Assembly (NCBI RefSeq): GCF_029948125.1
Contig: NZ_JASAMB010000002.1
Span: 1-64,000 of the forward strand
Length of the DNA: 64,000 nt
DNA from: Catellatospora sp. KI3
Lineage (GTDB): Bacteria; Actinomycetota; Actinomycetes; Mycobacteriales; Micromonosporaceae
Direction of reading: 5' to 3'
This document shows positions 41,641-49,813 of this stretch, in pieces. The position numbers and the translations under genes were made by a program. Numbering within the stretch: position 1 is the stretch's first letter; each line of letters starts with the position of its first letter. The notes below the pieces were generated by a model that saw only the letters and a list, made by a program, of their open reading frames with translations, ran no database searches and was not told the origin of the DNA.

Positions 41641-42543
41641 GTGGAACGAGGCGGGCACTCGGCGGCAGGCACCGACAGCGTGCTCGCCCGGCTGCGCGCC
41701 AAGCTTCCCGAGTTCAGCGGGGCCCTGCGCCGCGTGGCCGAACAGGTGCTCACCGATCCGGCCGGCGCGTCCCGCGCGACCATCGTCGAGCTGGCGGAGC
41801 GTTCGCATACATCGCCGGCGACGATTACCCGGTTCTGCCGGGCCGTCGGCTTCGAGGGGTACGCCGATCTGCGGCTGGCCATCGCGGGCGAGACCGGCCG
41901 CGCCGCCCGCTCCGCCGGGTGGGCCGTGGACATCGGCCGGGCCATCCAGCCGGGCGACCCGCTGGAGCGGGTGCTCGGCCAGATCATGGCCGCCGACACC
42001 CAGGCCATGCAGGACACCGCCGCCATGACCGACCTGGCCGAGGTCGAGCGGGCCGCCGACGCGATCGCCGCCGCCGAGCGGGTCGACATCTACGGCGCCT
42101 CCGGCTCGGCCCTGGTCGGTGCCGAGATGCAGTTCTCGCTGCACCGCATCGGGATCGCCGCCTGGTCCTGGCCGGACGTGCACAACGGTCTGGCCAGCGC
42201 CGCCCTGCTGCGCAACGGCGACGTGGCGCTGGGCATCTCGCACTCGGGCCAGACCCGCGAGACGATCGAGATGATCGCCGAGGCGGGCAGCCGGGGGGCG
42301 ACCACCGTCGCGCTGACCAGCTTCCCCCGCTCGCCGCTGGCCGACGTCGCCGACATCGTGCTGACCACGGCCACCCAGGCCACCACGTTCCGGCCCGACT
42401 CGCTGTCGGCCCGCCACCCCCAGCTGGTGGTGCTGGACCTGCTGTACATCGCGGTCGCGCAGCGTACGCACGAGCGCGCGCACGCGGCCTTCCAGCGCAC
42501 CGCCCAGGCCGTCGCCGGCCACCGCCTGCGGGAGGTGGTGTGA
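41641..42543 (+). CDS. MurR/RpiR-family regulator (HTH plus SIS sugar-phosphate domain)
   Basis: A 300-residue protein. The N-terminal RpiR HTH (SRATIVELAERSHTSPATIT then RFCRAVGFEGYADLR) spans residues about 10-80. A SIS domain spans about 110-270 with VDIYGASGSALVGAEMQF and GISHSGQTRETIEMI, which binds amino-sugar phosphates. The start is GTG 41641, with AGAGG 9 bp upstream. It directly precedes a sugar ABC importer operon on the same strand and probably controls it in response to an N-acetylglucosamine-derived phosphate. Confidence 0.9.
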   Translation: MERGGHSAAGTDSVLARLRAKLPEFSGALRRVAEQVLTDPAGASRATIVELAERSHTSPATITRFCRAVGFEGYADLRLAIAGETGRAARSAGWAVDIGRAIQPGDPLERVLGQIMAADTQAMQDTAAMTDLAEVERAADAIAAAERVDIYGASGSALVGAEMQFSLHRIGIAAWSWPDVHNGLASAALLRNGDVALGISHSGQTRETIEMIAEAGSRGATTVALTSFPRSPLADVADIVLTTATQATTFRPDSLSARHPQLVVLDLLYIAVAQRTHERAHAAFQRTAQAVAGHRLREVV

Positions 42544-42780
42544 CGTGCTGACCGCACTCGCACCGCGCGCCGCGCGTCCGGCCCCGGCCTTTACAGACTC
42601 CGGCGCGGCAGCGCCGGTAGAGGCGGCGACGTCCTGCTCGGACGTGCCGCTGCGGCACCTGGTCACGCCACGCGGCGTGACGTTTCCCGGCGCCCCCGGG
42701 GAAGCGCAACACCAGAGCGAAGTGCAGCGACGCGCCGGCTGGACCCGACGCGCCGCCATATCTCGTACGAGGAGATTGTC
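42544..42780 (+). promoter_or_regulatory. Structured 237-bp leader before the sugar-binding protein gene
   Basis: At least four successive hairpins can be drawn: CCGGCGC/GCGCCGG (42600-42617), ACGTCC/GGACGT (42629-42645), GTGCCGC/GCGGCAC (42644-42658) and GTCACGCC/GGCGTGAC (42662-42681). GAGGAGATTGTC then leads to the ATG. The first three or so may form alternative structures. An attenuator or a binding site cluster are both possible. Confidence 0.5.
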
Positions 42781-44214
42781 ATGACCGTAACCCCCGACAG
42801 CCCGTCGGAGCTGAACCGCCGCACCGTGCTGCGCCGGGCTGCCGCCGCTGGTCTGCTCGCCGCCCCCGCCGCCGGCATCCTGGCCGCCTGCGCCAGCACC
42901 GACACCACCGGTGACACCGGTGACAAGGGCGCCACCAGCGAGTCCAACCCGTTCGGCGTCGACCCGGCCAAGCCCGTCGAGGCGGTCGTCTTCGACGGCG
43001 GCTTCGGCCAGGAGTACGCCAAGTACTACGCGGCGTCCTACGAGAAGAAGTACTCCGGCTCGAAGGTCGGCATCGTGTGGTCGAAGGAGGTCCAGACGGA
43101 CCTTCAGCCGCGCTTCGCCGGCAACAACCCGCCGGACGTCATCAACAACTCGTCGCCGAAGACCCTCGGCATCGACGTGCTGGTCGCCAACAGCCAGGTC
43201 GAGGACCTGACCCAGCTGTTCGAGGCCGGCAGCGTCGACGACGCGAAGGTCAAGGTCAAGGACACCCTGCTCGCGGGCGTCATCGACGAGGGCCTGTACA
43301 ACGACAAGCCCTACACCCTGAACGCCGCGTTCACCGTGTACGGCTTCTTCCACGACGCGACCCTGTTCGCGGCCAAGGGCTGGACCGTCCCGAAGACGTG
43401 GGAGGAGTTCCTCACCCTGGCCGAGGCCGCCAAGAAGGAGGGCATCGCCGCGTTCACGCACCAGGGCAAGTACCCCTGGTACATGAACAACGTGATCATC
43501 GACTGGGTGTGGAAGGTGGGCGGCAAGTCGGCCGTCGTCGCCATCGACAACCTCGAGGCCAACGCGTGGAAGGCCCCCGCCGTCGTCACCGTGATCGACA
43601 AGATCAAGGAGATGCTGGACAAGGGCTACGTGCAGCCGGGTGCGGCCCAGCTGGACCACACCACCACCCAGCAGGCCGTCATCGACGGCAAGGCGCTGTT
43701 CATCCCGTGCGGCACCTGGCTCGAGGGTGAGATGGCCAAGACCCTCAAGCCGGACACCAAGCTCGAGGTGTCCGCGCAGTGGAGCCTGACCGCGTCCGAC
43801 GCGAGCCCGTACGGCACCGTGCGTGCCGCCGCGGGTGAGGGCTGGATCGTGCCGTCCGGCGGCAAGAACAAGGCCGGTGGCCTGGAGTTCCTGCGCGTGA
43901 TGCTGTCGAAGGACAACGCGCGCAAGTTCGCCGAGCTGACCAAGTCGCTGCCGGTCGTCAAGGGCGCCGCGGACGGCCTCACCGGCTCGTCGCAGTTCAC
44001 CTCGGCGAACAAGGTGCTGGCCGAGGCCGGCGCGAACATCGTCAGCACGAAGTTCGGCGGCTGGTACCCCGACCTGTACAAGGCCTTCGAGGGCGCGATC
44101 AGCAACCTCATGTCGGGCAAGGGCGGCTCCGCCGAGTTCACCGACGCGATGCAGAAGGCGGCCGACAAGATCGCGGCCGACCCGAACGTCAAGAAGCAGA
44201 AGCGCACCGCCTGA
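42781..44214 (+). CDS. Carbohydrate ABC transporter substrate-binding lipoprotein (NgcE-like)
   Basis: A 477-residue extracellular solute-binding protein. The signal has a twin-arginine motif (NRRTVLRRAAAAG) and a lipobox ending ILAAC, so it is exported folded by Tat and lipidated. The mature domain is of the family-1 type with KYSGSKVGIVWSKEVQ, NNPPDVINNSSPKTLG and WIVPSGGKNKAGGLEFLR. Its form is close to NgcE, the N-acetylglucosamine/chitobiose-binding protein of Streptomyces, as I recall it. The RpiR/SIS regulator upstream supports an amino-sugar substrate. A hairpin follows, as after pstS. Confidence 0.85.
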   Translation: MTVTPDSPSELNRRTVLRRAAAAGLLAAPAAGILAACASTDTTGDTGDKGATSESNPFGVDPAKPVEAVVFDGGFGQEYAKYYAASYEKKYSGSKVGIVWSKEVQTDLQPRFAGNNPPDVINNSSPKTLGIDVLVANSQVEDLTQLFEAGSVDDAKVKVKDTLLAGVIDEGLYNDKPYTLNAAFTVYGFFHDATLFAAKGWTVPKTWEEFLTLAEAAKKEGIAAFTHQGKYPWYMNNVIIDWVWKVGGKSAVVAIDNLEANAWKAPAVVTVIDKIKEMLDKGYVQPGAAQLDHTTTQQAVIDGKALFIPCGTWLEGEMAKTLKPDTKLEVSAQWSLTASDASPYGTVRAAAGEGWIVPSGGKNKAGGLEFLRVMLSKDNARKFAELTKSLPVVKGAADGLTGSSQFTSANKVLAEAGANIVSTKFGGWYPDLYKAFEGAISNLMSGKGGSAEFTDAMQKAADKIAADPNVKKQKRTA

Positions 44215-44223
44215 TGTTTTGCG

Positions 44224-44250
44224 GGGCGGAGCCGGTCACCGGCTCCGCCC
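44224..44250 (+). terminator. Hairpin between the binding-protein gene and its permease genes
   Basis: A 13-bp stem, GGGCGGAGCCGGT (44224-44236) with 44238-44250 around one base, so the working loop is larger. It lies 9 bp after the stop of the binding-protein gene. Likely an attenuator giving more binding protein than permease. Confidence 0.7.
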
Positions 44251-44287
44251 TACTTCTCCGCTATCGCTCGACCGAAGGACTGCGATC

Positions 44288-45280
44288 ATGAGGCACCGCA
44301 GGCTCCCGTTCATCGCGGGCTTCCTAGTTGCCCCGGTAGTGCTCTACCTGGTCTATGTGATCTGGCCGTACCTCCAGACGTTCGGCTACTCGTTCACCGA
44401 CTGGAACGGCTTCTCGCCGGACATCCCGTACGCGGGGTTCGGCAACTACACGGACCTGTTCAAGGACGAGGTCTTCCTGCGGGCACTGTTCCACAACGTC
44501 GTGATCCTGACGGTGTACCCGATCATCACGATCGGCATCGCGCTGTTCTTCGCCTTCATGCTGAACGTCGGCGGCAGCGGCAAGACGGCGGGCGTCACGG
44601 GTGTCCGGGGCTCGGCCTTCTACAAGATCGTGTTCTTCTTCCCGCAGGTCCTCTCGATCGCCATCGTCGCGATCATCTGGAGCCGCGTCTTCGAGAGCAG
44701 CGCCGACACCGGTCTGCTCAACTCGCTGCTGCTCAAGCTCGGCCTGATCGACCACGACCACCCGAAGCTGTTCCTGGGCGAGACCGACTCGTGGCCCTTC
44801 AAGGGCCTCTCCATCGGCGACGACATCACCCTCGACTCGCCGGTCGTGCTCTGGTGCCTCATCGCGGTCGCGGTGTGGGGCGGCGTCGGCTTCTACCTGG
44901 TGCTCTTCTCCGCCGGTATGCAGTCGATCCCGCGCGACATCTACGAGGCCGCGCTGCTGGACGGCTCCAGCCGGGTGCAGTCGTTCTTCCAGGTCACGCT
45001 GCCGCTGCTGCGCGAGCAGATCTCCGTCGCCTGGGTCTACCTCGGCATCGCCGCGCTCGACTTCTTCCTCCTGGCGTTCGCCCTGCCCAGTGTGGGCGTG
45101 CAGGCGAACCACGCCAGCGAGGTCATGAGCACCTGGATGTACTACACGGCGTTCAGCGCCGGCCGGATGGACAAGTTCGGCTACGCCTGCGCCATGGGTA
45201 TCGCGCTCGCCCTGTTCACGCTGCTGTTCACCATGATCCAGCTGCGGGTCACCCGCAGCCGCGACAAGATCGAGTTCTGA
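44288..45280 (+). CDS. Sugar ABC transporter permease 1 (NgcF-like)
   Basis: A 330-residue inner-membrane permease of the MalF type with six or so helices. The ATPase-contact EAA loop is YEAALLDGSSRVQSFFQVTL. The short N-terminus (RHRRLPFIAGFLVAPVVLYL) is followed at once by the first helix. ATG 44288 is used; an upstream in-frame ATG would place about 23 unlikely residues from the hairpin. It pairs with the next gene to form the channel. No ATPase gene is present, so a shared MsiK-type ATPase encoded elsewhere must power it, as is common in actinobacteria. Confidence 0.9.
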   Translation: MRHRRLPFIAGFLVAPVVLYLVYVIWPYLQTFGYSFTDWNGFSPDIPYAGFGNYTDLFKDEVFLRALFHNVVILTVYPIITIGIALFFAFMLNVGGSGKTAGVTGVRGSAFYKIVFFFPQVLSIAIVAIIWSRVFESSADTGLLNSLLLKLGLIDHDHPKLFLGETDSWPFKGLSIGDDITLDSPVVLWCLIAVAVWGGVGFYLVLFSAGMQSIPRDIYEAALLDGSSRVQSFFQVTLPLLREQISVAWVYLGIAALDFFLLAFALPSVGVQANHASEVMSTWMYYTAFSAGRMDKFGYACAMGIALALFTLLFTMIQLRVTRSRDKIEF

Positions 45281-45290
45281 GGGGGCTGTG

Positions 45291-46253
45291 ATGACGACCA
45301 CGACTACCACCCGGCACACCGCACCCGCGCCGACACCGGCGGCCGCCGCCCCCAAGCAGGCCGACACCGGCGGCAAGGTCCTCGGCGTCTTCTCGCACGG
45401 ATTCATGATCGTGTGGGCGCTCATGGTGACGGTCCCGCTCGGCTGGGCGGTCATCCAGTCGTTCAAGAGCGACCGGGAGATCCTCACCAAGCCGCTGTCG
45501 CTGCCCGCCGACTGGAGCATCGACGCCTTCGGCCGCGCCTGGACCAAGGGCCACATCGGCGAGTACTTCCTCAACACGATCATCGTGATGACGTTCAGCC
45601 TCACGCTGACCATGCTGCTCGGCTCGATGGTCGCGTACGTGCTGGCCCGGTACTCCTTCTGGGGCAACCGGATCATCTACTACCTGTTCGTCGTCGGCCT
45701 CACCATGCCGATCTTCCTCGGCCTGGTGCCGCTGTACCGCACCGTGCAGAACGTCGCCGCGATCCTGCAGAACGTCACCGGACTGGCGTTCGTCGACTGG
45801 ATCGGGCTGAACACCTTCGGCGGCCTGGTGCTGGTGTACGTCGCCTACTCGCTGCCGTTCACGGTGTTCTTCATGCACGCGTTCTTCCGTACGCTGCCGA
45901 CGGCGATCGCCGAGGCGGGCATGGTGGACGGGGCCAGCCACACCAAGCTGTTCTTCAGGATCATGCTGCCGATGGCGAAGCCGGGTCTGATCAGCGTGGG
46001 CCTGTTCAACGTCATCGGGCAGTGGAACCAGTTCCTGCTGCCGAAGCTGCTGATGTTCCCGCAGAGCGGGTTCGACAAGGAGCGCTTCGTCATCACGCAG
46101 GGGCTGCTGAACCTGGCCAACAACTCGAAGTACGAGACCGACTGGGCACGGCTGTTCGCGGGCATGACGCTGGCGATGCTGCCGATCCTGATCGTGTACC
46201 TCGCCTTCAACCGCCAGATCCAAGCGGGCCTGACCAGCGCCACCATCAAGTAA
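45291..46253 (+). CDS. Sugar ABC transporter permease 2 (NgcG-like)
   Basis: A 320-residue MalG-type permease. A Thr/Ala/Pro-rich cytoplasmic N-terminus (about 35 residues) precedes six helices, and the EAA loop is AEAGMVDGASHTKLFFRIML. The start ATG 45291 follows GAGGGGGCT; a GTG at 45288 is adjacent. It is the last gene of the importer operon. No ATP-binding gene or glycoside hydrolase follows, so breakdown of the substrate is encoded elsewhere. Confidence 0.9.
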   Translation: MTTTTTTRHTAPAPTPAAAAPKQADTGGKVLGVFSHGFMIVWALMVTVPLGWAVIQSFKSDREILTKPLSLPADWSIDAFGRAWTKGHIGEYFLNTIIVMTFSLTLTMLLGSMVAYVLARYSFWGNRIIYYLFVVGLTMPIFLGLVPLYRTVQNVAAILQNVTGLAFVDWIGLNTFGGLVLVYVAYSLPFTVFFMHAFFRTLPTAIAEAGMVDGASHTKLFFRIMLPMAKPGLISVGLFNVIGQWNQFLLPKLLMFPQSGFDKERFVITQGLLNLANNSKYETDWARLFAGMTLAMLPILIVYLAFNRQIQAGLTSATIK

Positions 46254-46312
46254 CCCCGGCCCTGGCCGGTGACCCGGCAGCCCCGCGTGCCGCGTCCCAC
46301 ACCCCGCCTTAT

Positions 46313-46377
46313 ATTGACGCTGGCCTATCTAGAGGACGATTCTTCGAAATCCGTCCACTGGATAGGCCAGCGTCAAT
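46313..46377. repeat. Inverted repeat family A, copy 4
   Basis: A 17-bp perfect outer stem (46313-46329 with 46361-46377; ATTGACGCTGGCCTATC). The loop contains GAAATCCG. Lies between the permease gene and the AbiEi/DUF559 gene. Confidence 0.92.
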
Positions 46378-46475
46378 GCTAGGTGGATGCCCCGCCTGTG
46401 GATGACTCCGCGTGTCGTCCACAGGCGGGGCGTCGTCGTTGGTGCCGGCCGGGGCCCCGGCTCCACGCTCCGCGG

Positions 46476-47390
46476 GTGAATCCACGACTGCGGAAGCTGA
46501 TGGAGTATGGCGAAGGCGTCTGCCACCGGCTCGACGCCACGCAGGAAGTGCCGCCCCACGTGGTCGAGTACGCCGTGGCGGCCGGGCAGCTGGCGCGCCC
46601 TCTGCCGCGTACGCTGATCGATCCTGGTCTGCTCGGCGAGCACGAAGCGCTCGTGCGGGCGGCGCTCGCGTACTCCCGCGGCCCCGTCGCCGCCAGTCAC
46701 CTGTCAGCGCTGCGGATCTGGGGACTGCCCGTCCCGCCCTCTCTGACGTGGGTGCACCTCATGACTGACGACCGGCGCCATCTGCGCGGCGTACCCGGTG
46801 TCCGGGTGCACCGGCGCGAGGATTTCGCCATCGAGCCGCCGGAGGTGCTGATGCGGCGGCACATCCCGGTGACGAGGGTGGAGTCGGCGATCATCGACAG
46901 CTGGCCGCTGCTCGACGGGGACGCCAAGCGCGCACCTGCGATCGTGGCCGTGGCGACACGGCTGACGACGGTCGGTCGGATTCGCGAGGTGTTCGACCGC
47001 TTCCCGAGGATCGCGGGGCGGCGCCACCTGGCACGGCTGATCGCCCTGCTGGACGCGGGATGCCGCAGCATGCTCGAGCTGTGGGGGCATGATCATGTGT
47101 TCTCAGGTCCGGAGTTCGCCGGACTGCGGTGGCAGGTGCCGGTCCGGATCGGCAAGCGCTGGGTGTACCTGGACGCGCTGGACGAGTCGTCCGGCGTGAA
47201 CATCGAGCTGGACGGGGCCGCGACGCACGCGAGTGCGCCGGATCGGGAACGGGATCTGCGGCGGGATGCCGCGCTGACGGCTCTCGGGTTCACGGTGGTG
47301 CGTTTCACGTCGGCTCGTCTGCGGCGGGAGCCCGCCAGGGTGCGCGCGGAGGTCCGGTCGATCATGGAGGCGCATCGGCGCAGACGGTGA
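46476..47390 (+). CDS. AbiEi-type N-terminus fused to a DUF559/Vsr-like nuclease domain
   Basis: A 304-residue protein from GTG 46476. The N-terminal third resembles the winged-helix and following domain of AbiEi-type antitoxin proteins (PPHVVEYAVAAGQLARPLPR, AASHLSALRIWGLPVP). The C-terminal 100 residues are a DUF559-like restriction-endonuclease fold (VNIELDGAATHASAPDRERD then LRRDAALTALGFTVVRFTSA), with the acidic and charged residues such domains use. No AbiEii-like toxin gene is next to it, so it is solitary, as is common in actinobacteria. It is bracketed by family A repeats at 46313 and 47486. Confidence 0.75.
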   Translation: MNPRLRKLMEYGEGVCHRLDATQEVPPHVVEYAVAAGQLARPLPRTLIDPGLLGEHEALVRAALAYSRGPVAASHLSALRIWGLPVPPSLTWVHLMTDDRRHLRGVPGVRVHRREDFAIEPPEVLMRRHIPVTRVESAIIDSWPLLDGDAKRAPAIVAVATRLTTVGRIREVFDRFPRIAGRRHLARLIALLDAGCRSMLELWGHDHVFSGPEFAGLRWQVPVRIGKRWVYLDALDESSGVNIELDGAATHASAPDRERDLRRDAALTALGFTVVRFTSARLRREPARVRAEVRSIMEAHRRRR

Positions 47391-47485
47391 CGTGCTGCCG
47401 GAGGACGCCAGTGCGTCGGCCTGGGCGATGAACGTGTCCGCGCGGGGGTGCTCGCTTCTGAGCTGCGGCTGGGCCGGTACTTAGC

Positions 47486-47550
47486 ATTGACACTGGCCTA
47501 TCTGGAAGACGGATTTCGTCGAATCGTGTTCCAGATAGGCCAGTGTCAAT
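47486..47550. repeat. Inverted repeat family A, copy 5
   Basis: Arms ATTGACACTGGCCTATCTGG (47486) and the complement ending 47550 pair over more than 20 bp. GACACTGG/CCAGTGTC replaces GACGCTGG/CCAGCGTC in both arms, a clear compensatory G-C to A-T change. The loop contains CGAATCGT. Between the DUF559 gene and phoU, which converge. Confidence 0.93.
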
Positions 47551-47607
47551 AGAAGGCGGGGTGGGGCGGGTGTGCGGGCGGGCGGATGGGTGAAAGTGGG
47601 CGGTCGG

Positions 47608-48246
47608 TCAGGATTCGCCGGTTACGAGGTAGATGACGTGGCGGCCGGCGTTGACGGCGTGGTCGGCGTACCGCTCGTAGAAGCGGGCCAGCAGGGCCGC
47701 GTCGACCGCGGCTTCGACGCCGTGCGACCAGTCCGAGCCGAGGAGGGTGGCGAACAGCGCCTTCTCCAGCTCGTCCATGGCGTCGTCGTCGCGCTCCAGC
47801 TCGGCGGCGCGCTCGATGTCGCGTGAGGCGAGCACCAGTGTGATCTTGCCCGCAATGCGGTCGGCGATGTTGGCCATCTGGCCGAAGGTGGGGGCCAGCT
47901 CGGCCGGTACGCAGACCGCCGGGTAGCGCCGCAGGGCCGCCTTGGCGACGTGCTCGGCGAGGTCGCCCATGCGCTCGAGGTCGGTGCCGATGTGCAGGGA
48001 GGTGATGACCATGCGCAGGTCGGAGGCGACCGGGGCCTGCTGCGCGAGCAGGCGCAGCACCTTCTCCTCGACCTGCTTGAACAGGGCGTTGATCTCCTCG
48101 TCGCGGCGGACGACCCGCTCCGCACCTTCCTTGTCGGCGCTGAGCAGGGCGGTGGTGGCGGCGCTCATGGCGGTGCGGACCGCTTCGGCCATCGACACCA
48201 GCAGGCGGCCGACCTCGAGCAGGTCTGCCCGGAACTCCTCGCGCAT
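47608..48246 (-). CDS. phoU: Phosphate signalling regulator PhoU
   Basis: A 212-residue all-helical protein of the PhoU family: two three-helix repeats, each with an acidic metal-binding motif (EDxxR/K-type). Recognisable segments are RRDEEINALFKQVEEKVLRL, DLERMGDLAEHVAK and ERYADHAVNAGRHVIYLVTG. PhoU damps PhoR signalling when phosphate is plentiful and links to the Pst transporter. It is divergent from phoR, an arrangement known from Streptomyces, and the shared 200-bp gap carries three PHO-like sites. Confidence 0.94.
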   Translation of the reverse strand: MREEFRADLLEVGRLLVSMAEAVRTAMSAATTALLSADKEGAERVVRRDEEINALFKQVEEKVLRLLAQQAPVASDLRMVITSLHIGTDLERMGDLAEHVAKAALRRYPAVCVPAELAPTFGQMANIADRIAGKITLVLASRDIERAAELERDDDAMDELEKALFATLLGSDWSHGVEAAVDAALLARFYERYADHAVNAGRHVIYLVTGES

Positions 48247-48323
48247 GCGTCACTTCCTGAGGTGGGGGCGGGACGGCTGTCCCGGTGTGGTGCGCCCAAG
48301 GTAGGTCGCCTACGCGTCCTGAA

Positions 48324-48362
48324 GGTGAACAATGGTGAACGAGGACGGGCGCACTGGTGAAC
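48324..48362 (-). promoter_or_regulatory. Three GTTCACC-type PHO half sites between phoU and phoR
   Basis: GGTGAAC on the plus strand occurs at 48324, 48334 and 48356; on the minus strand they read GTTCACC. Spacings are 10 and 22 bp, so the second pair fits the 11-bp PhoP period and the first does not exactly. This suggests autoregulation of the phoR-phoP pair or of phoU by PhoP/RegX3. Confidence 0.7.
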
Positions 48363-48448
48363 ACTGTGCAACCAATGCCGGTTAAGAACCGTTTAGCCCA
48401 TCTTTGTACCAGAACGTGAGTCGGAAGTTCTGACCTACGATCGGCATC

Positions 48449-49789
48449 GTGAAGGCACTGGCTGCGGCTTCGAGCGACGGTTCGATCGGTATCGCGATCG
48501 CCGTCGGCGTCGTGCTGGGCCTGCTGGCCGGACTGGCCTGGGCGCAGTACCGCGCGAACAGGCGCCGGGCTTCGGCGGTCAACACGCTCGGCCCGAGCGG
48601 CCTGGGCGCGCCGCGGCCGAACGACCCGCTGGCCGGGCTGGGCCGCAAGAGCCTGGACTCGCTGCGGGTCGGGGTGGTGCTGCTTGACGCCGGGGACCAG
48701 GTCGTGCTGGCCAACCGTGGTGCCCGCGCCATGGGGCTGCTGCGCGCCAGCGCCATCCCGGGGGCCATCACCGCCCACCCGATCCTGCGTACGCTCGCCG
48801 CGCAGGTGCGCCACACCGGCGTGCCGCGGGAGGTCGAGCTGGACCTGCCGCGCGGCCGCGAGCTGGCCGAGTCGCAGTCGCTGGGCGTGCACCTGCGCGC
48901 CGTGGCGGTGGGCGGCGGGCTGGTCTGCGTCGAGGCGGCCGACGTCACCGACGCGCACCGGGTCGAGCGGGTGCGCCGCGACTTCGTCGCCAACGTCAGC
49001 CACGAGCTGAAGACCCCGATCGGGGCGCTGCAGCTGCTGGCCGAGGCGCTGCTGGACGCGACCGAGCCGCGTACCGAGGATGAGGGCGACGATCCGGTGG
49101 CCGCCGCCGCGCAGGCCGCCGAGGACGTTGCGGCCAGCCGCCGGTTCGCCGAGCGGATCCAGCGGGAGAGCACCCGGCTGGGCCGCCTGGTCTCGGAGCT
49201 GCTGGAACTGTCGCGCCTGCAGGGTGCCGAGCGGCTGCCCGACCCGGAGCCGGTCGCCGTCGACGCGGTGATCGCCGAGGCGCTGGACCGGGCCCGTACC
49301 ACCGCGCTGTCGAAGAAGATCGAGCTGGTCGTGGTGGGTACGCGCGGGCTGACCATCTTCGGCAGCGACTCGCAGTTCGCCACCGCGCTGGGCAACCTGG
49401 TCGAGAACGCCGTGGCCTACTCCCACGAGGGCGCGGCGGTGATCGTCAGCGCCCTGGCCGAGGGCGACCGGGTCGACATCAGCGTCTCCGACCAGGGCAT
49501 CGGCATCGGGCCGGAGGACCTGGACCGGGTCTTCGAGCGCTTCTACCGGGCCGACCAGGCCCGCTCGCGCGCCACCGGCGGCACCGGCCTGGGCCTGGCC
49601 ATCGTCAAGCACATCGCGACCAACCACGGCGGGCGCGTCGACGTGCGCAGCCGCCTGGGCGGCGGCTCCACGTTCACGCTGCGCCTGCCTGCCCGCCCGC
49701 CGGAGGCGGTGCTCCCGCAGCCCGCCGACGCCGACCTGACTGCCGCCGTACCCCCTGCAAACCCTGTGCATCCGGCCCCGGCCGGCTGA
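48449..49789 (+). CDS. senX3: Sensor histidine kinase PhoR/SenX3
   Basis: A 446-residue kinase. One membrane helix near the N-terminus (residues about 12-33), a PAS-like region, the phosphorylated histidine in NVSHELKTPIGALQLL, and a full ATP-binding domain (NLVENAVAYS, ISVSDQGIGIGPEDL, GTGLGLAIVKHIATNHGG). There is no large external sensor loop, as in SenX3, so phosphate state is sensed through the Pst-PhoU complex. It is followed after 24 bp by the regulator gene, and the pair corresponds to SenX3-RegX3 in mycobacteria and PhoR-PhoP in Streptomyces. Confidence 0.94.
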   Translation: MKALAAASSDGSIGIAIAVGVVLGLLAGLAWAQYRANRRRASAVNTLGPSGLGAPRPNDPLAGLGRKSLDSLRVGVVLLDAGDQVVLANRGARAMGLLRASAIPGAITAHPILRTLAAQVRHTGVPREVELDLPRGRELAESQSLGVHLRAVAVGGGLVCVEAADVTDAHRVERVRRDFVANVSHELKTPIGALQLLAEALLDATEPRTEDEGDDPVAAAAQAAEDVAASRRFAERIQRESTRLGRLVSELLELSRLQGAERLPDPEPVAVDAVIAEALDRARTTALSKKIELVVVGTRGLTIFGSDSQFATALGNLVENAVAYSHEGAAVIVSALAEGDRVDISVSDQGIGIGPEDLDRVFERFYRADQARSRATGGTGLGLAIVKHIATNHGGRVDVRSRLGGGSTFTLRLPARPPEAVLPQPADADLTAAVPPANPVHPAPAG

Positions 49790-49813
49790 CCAACCTTCGG
49801 AAAGGTGGGCCAG

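Noticed and set aside
42545-42784. 79-residue frame in the leader of the binding-protein gene
   Set aside because: It reads through the hairpins and overlaps the true start; composition is non-coding.
41515-43659. Long minus-strand frame over the RpiR and NgcE-like genes
   Set aside because: Antisense to clear genes, with no domain.
46313-47550. Insertion sequence formed by family A copies 4 and 5 and the gene between
   Set aside because: The enclosed gene is AbiEi/DUF559-like, not a transposase, and no target-site duplication is evident.
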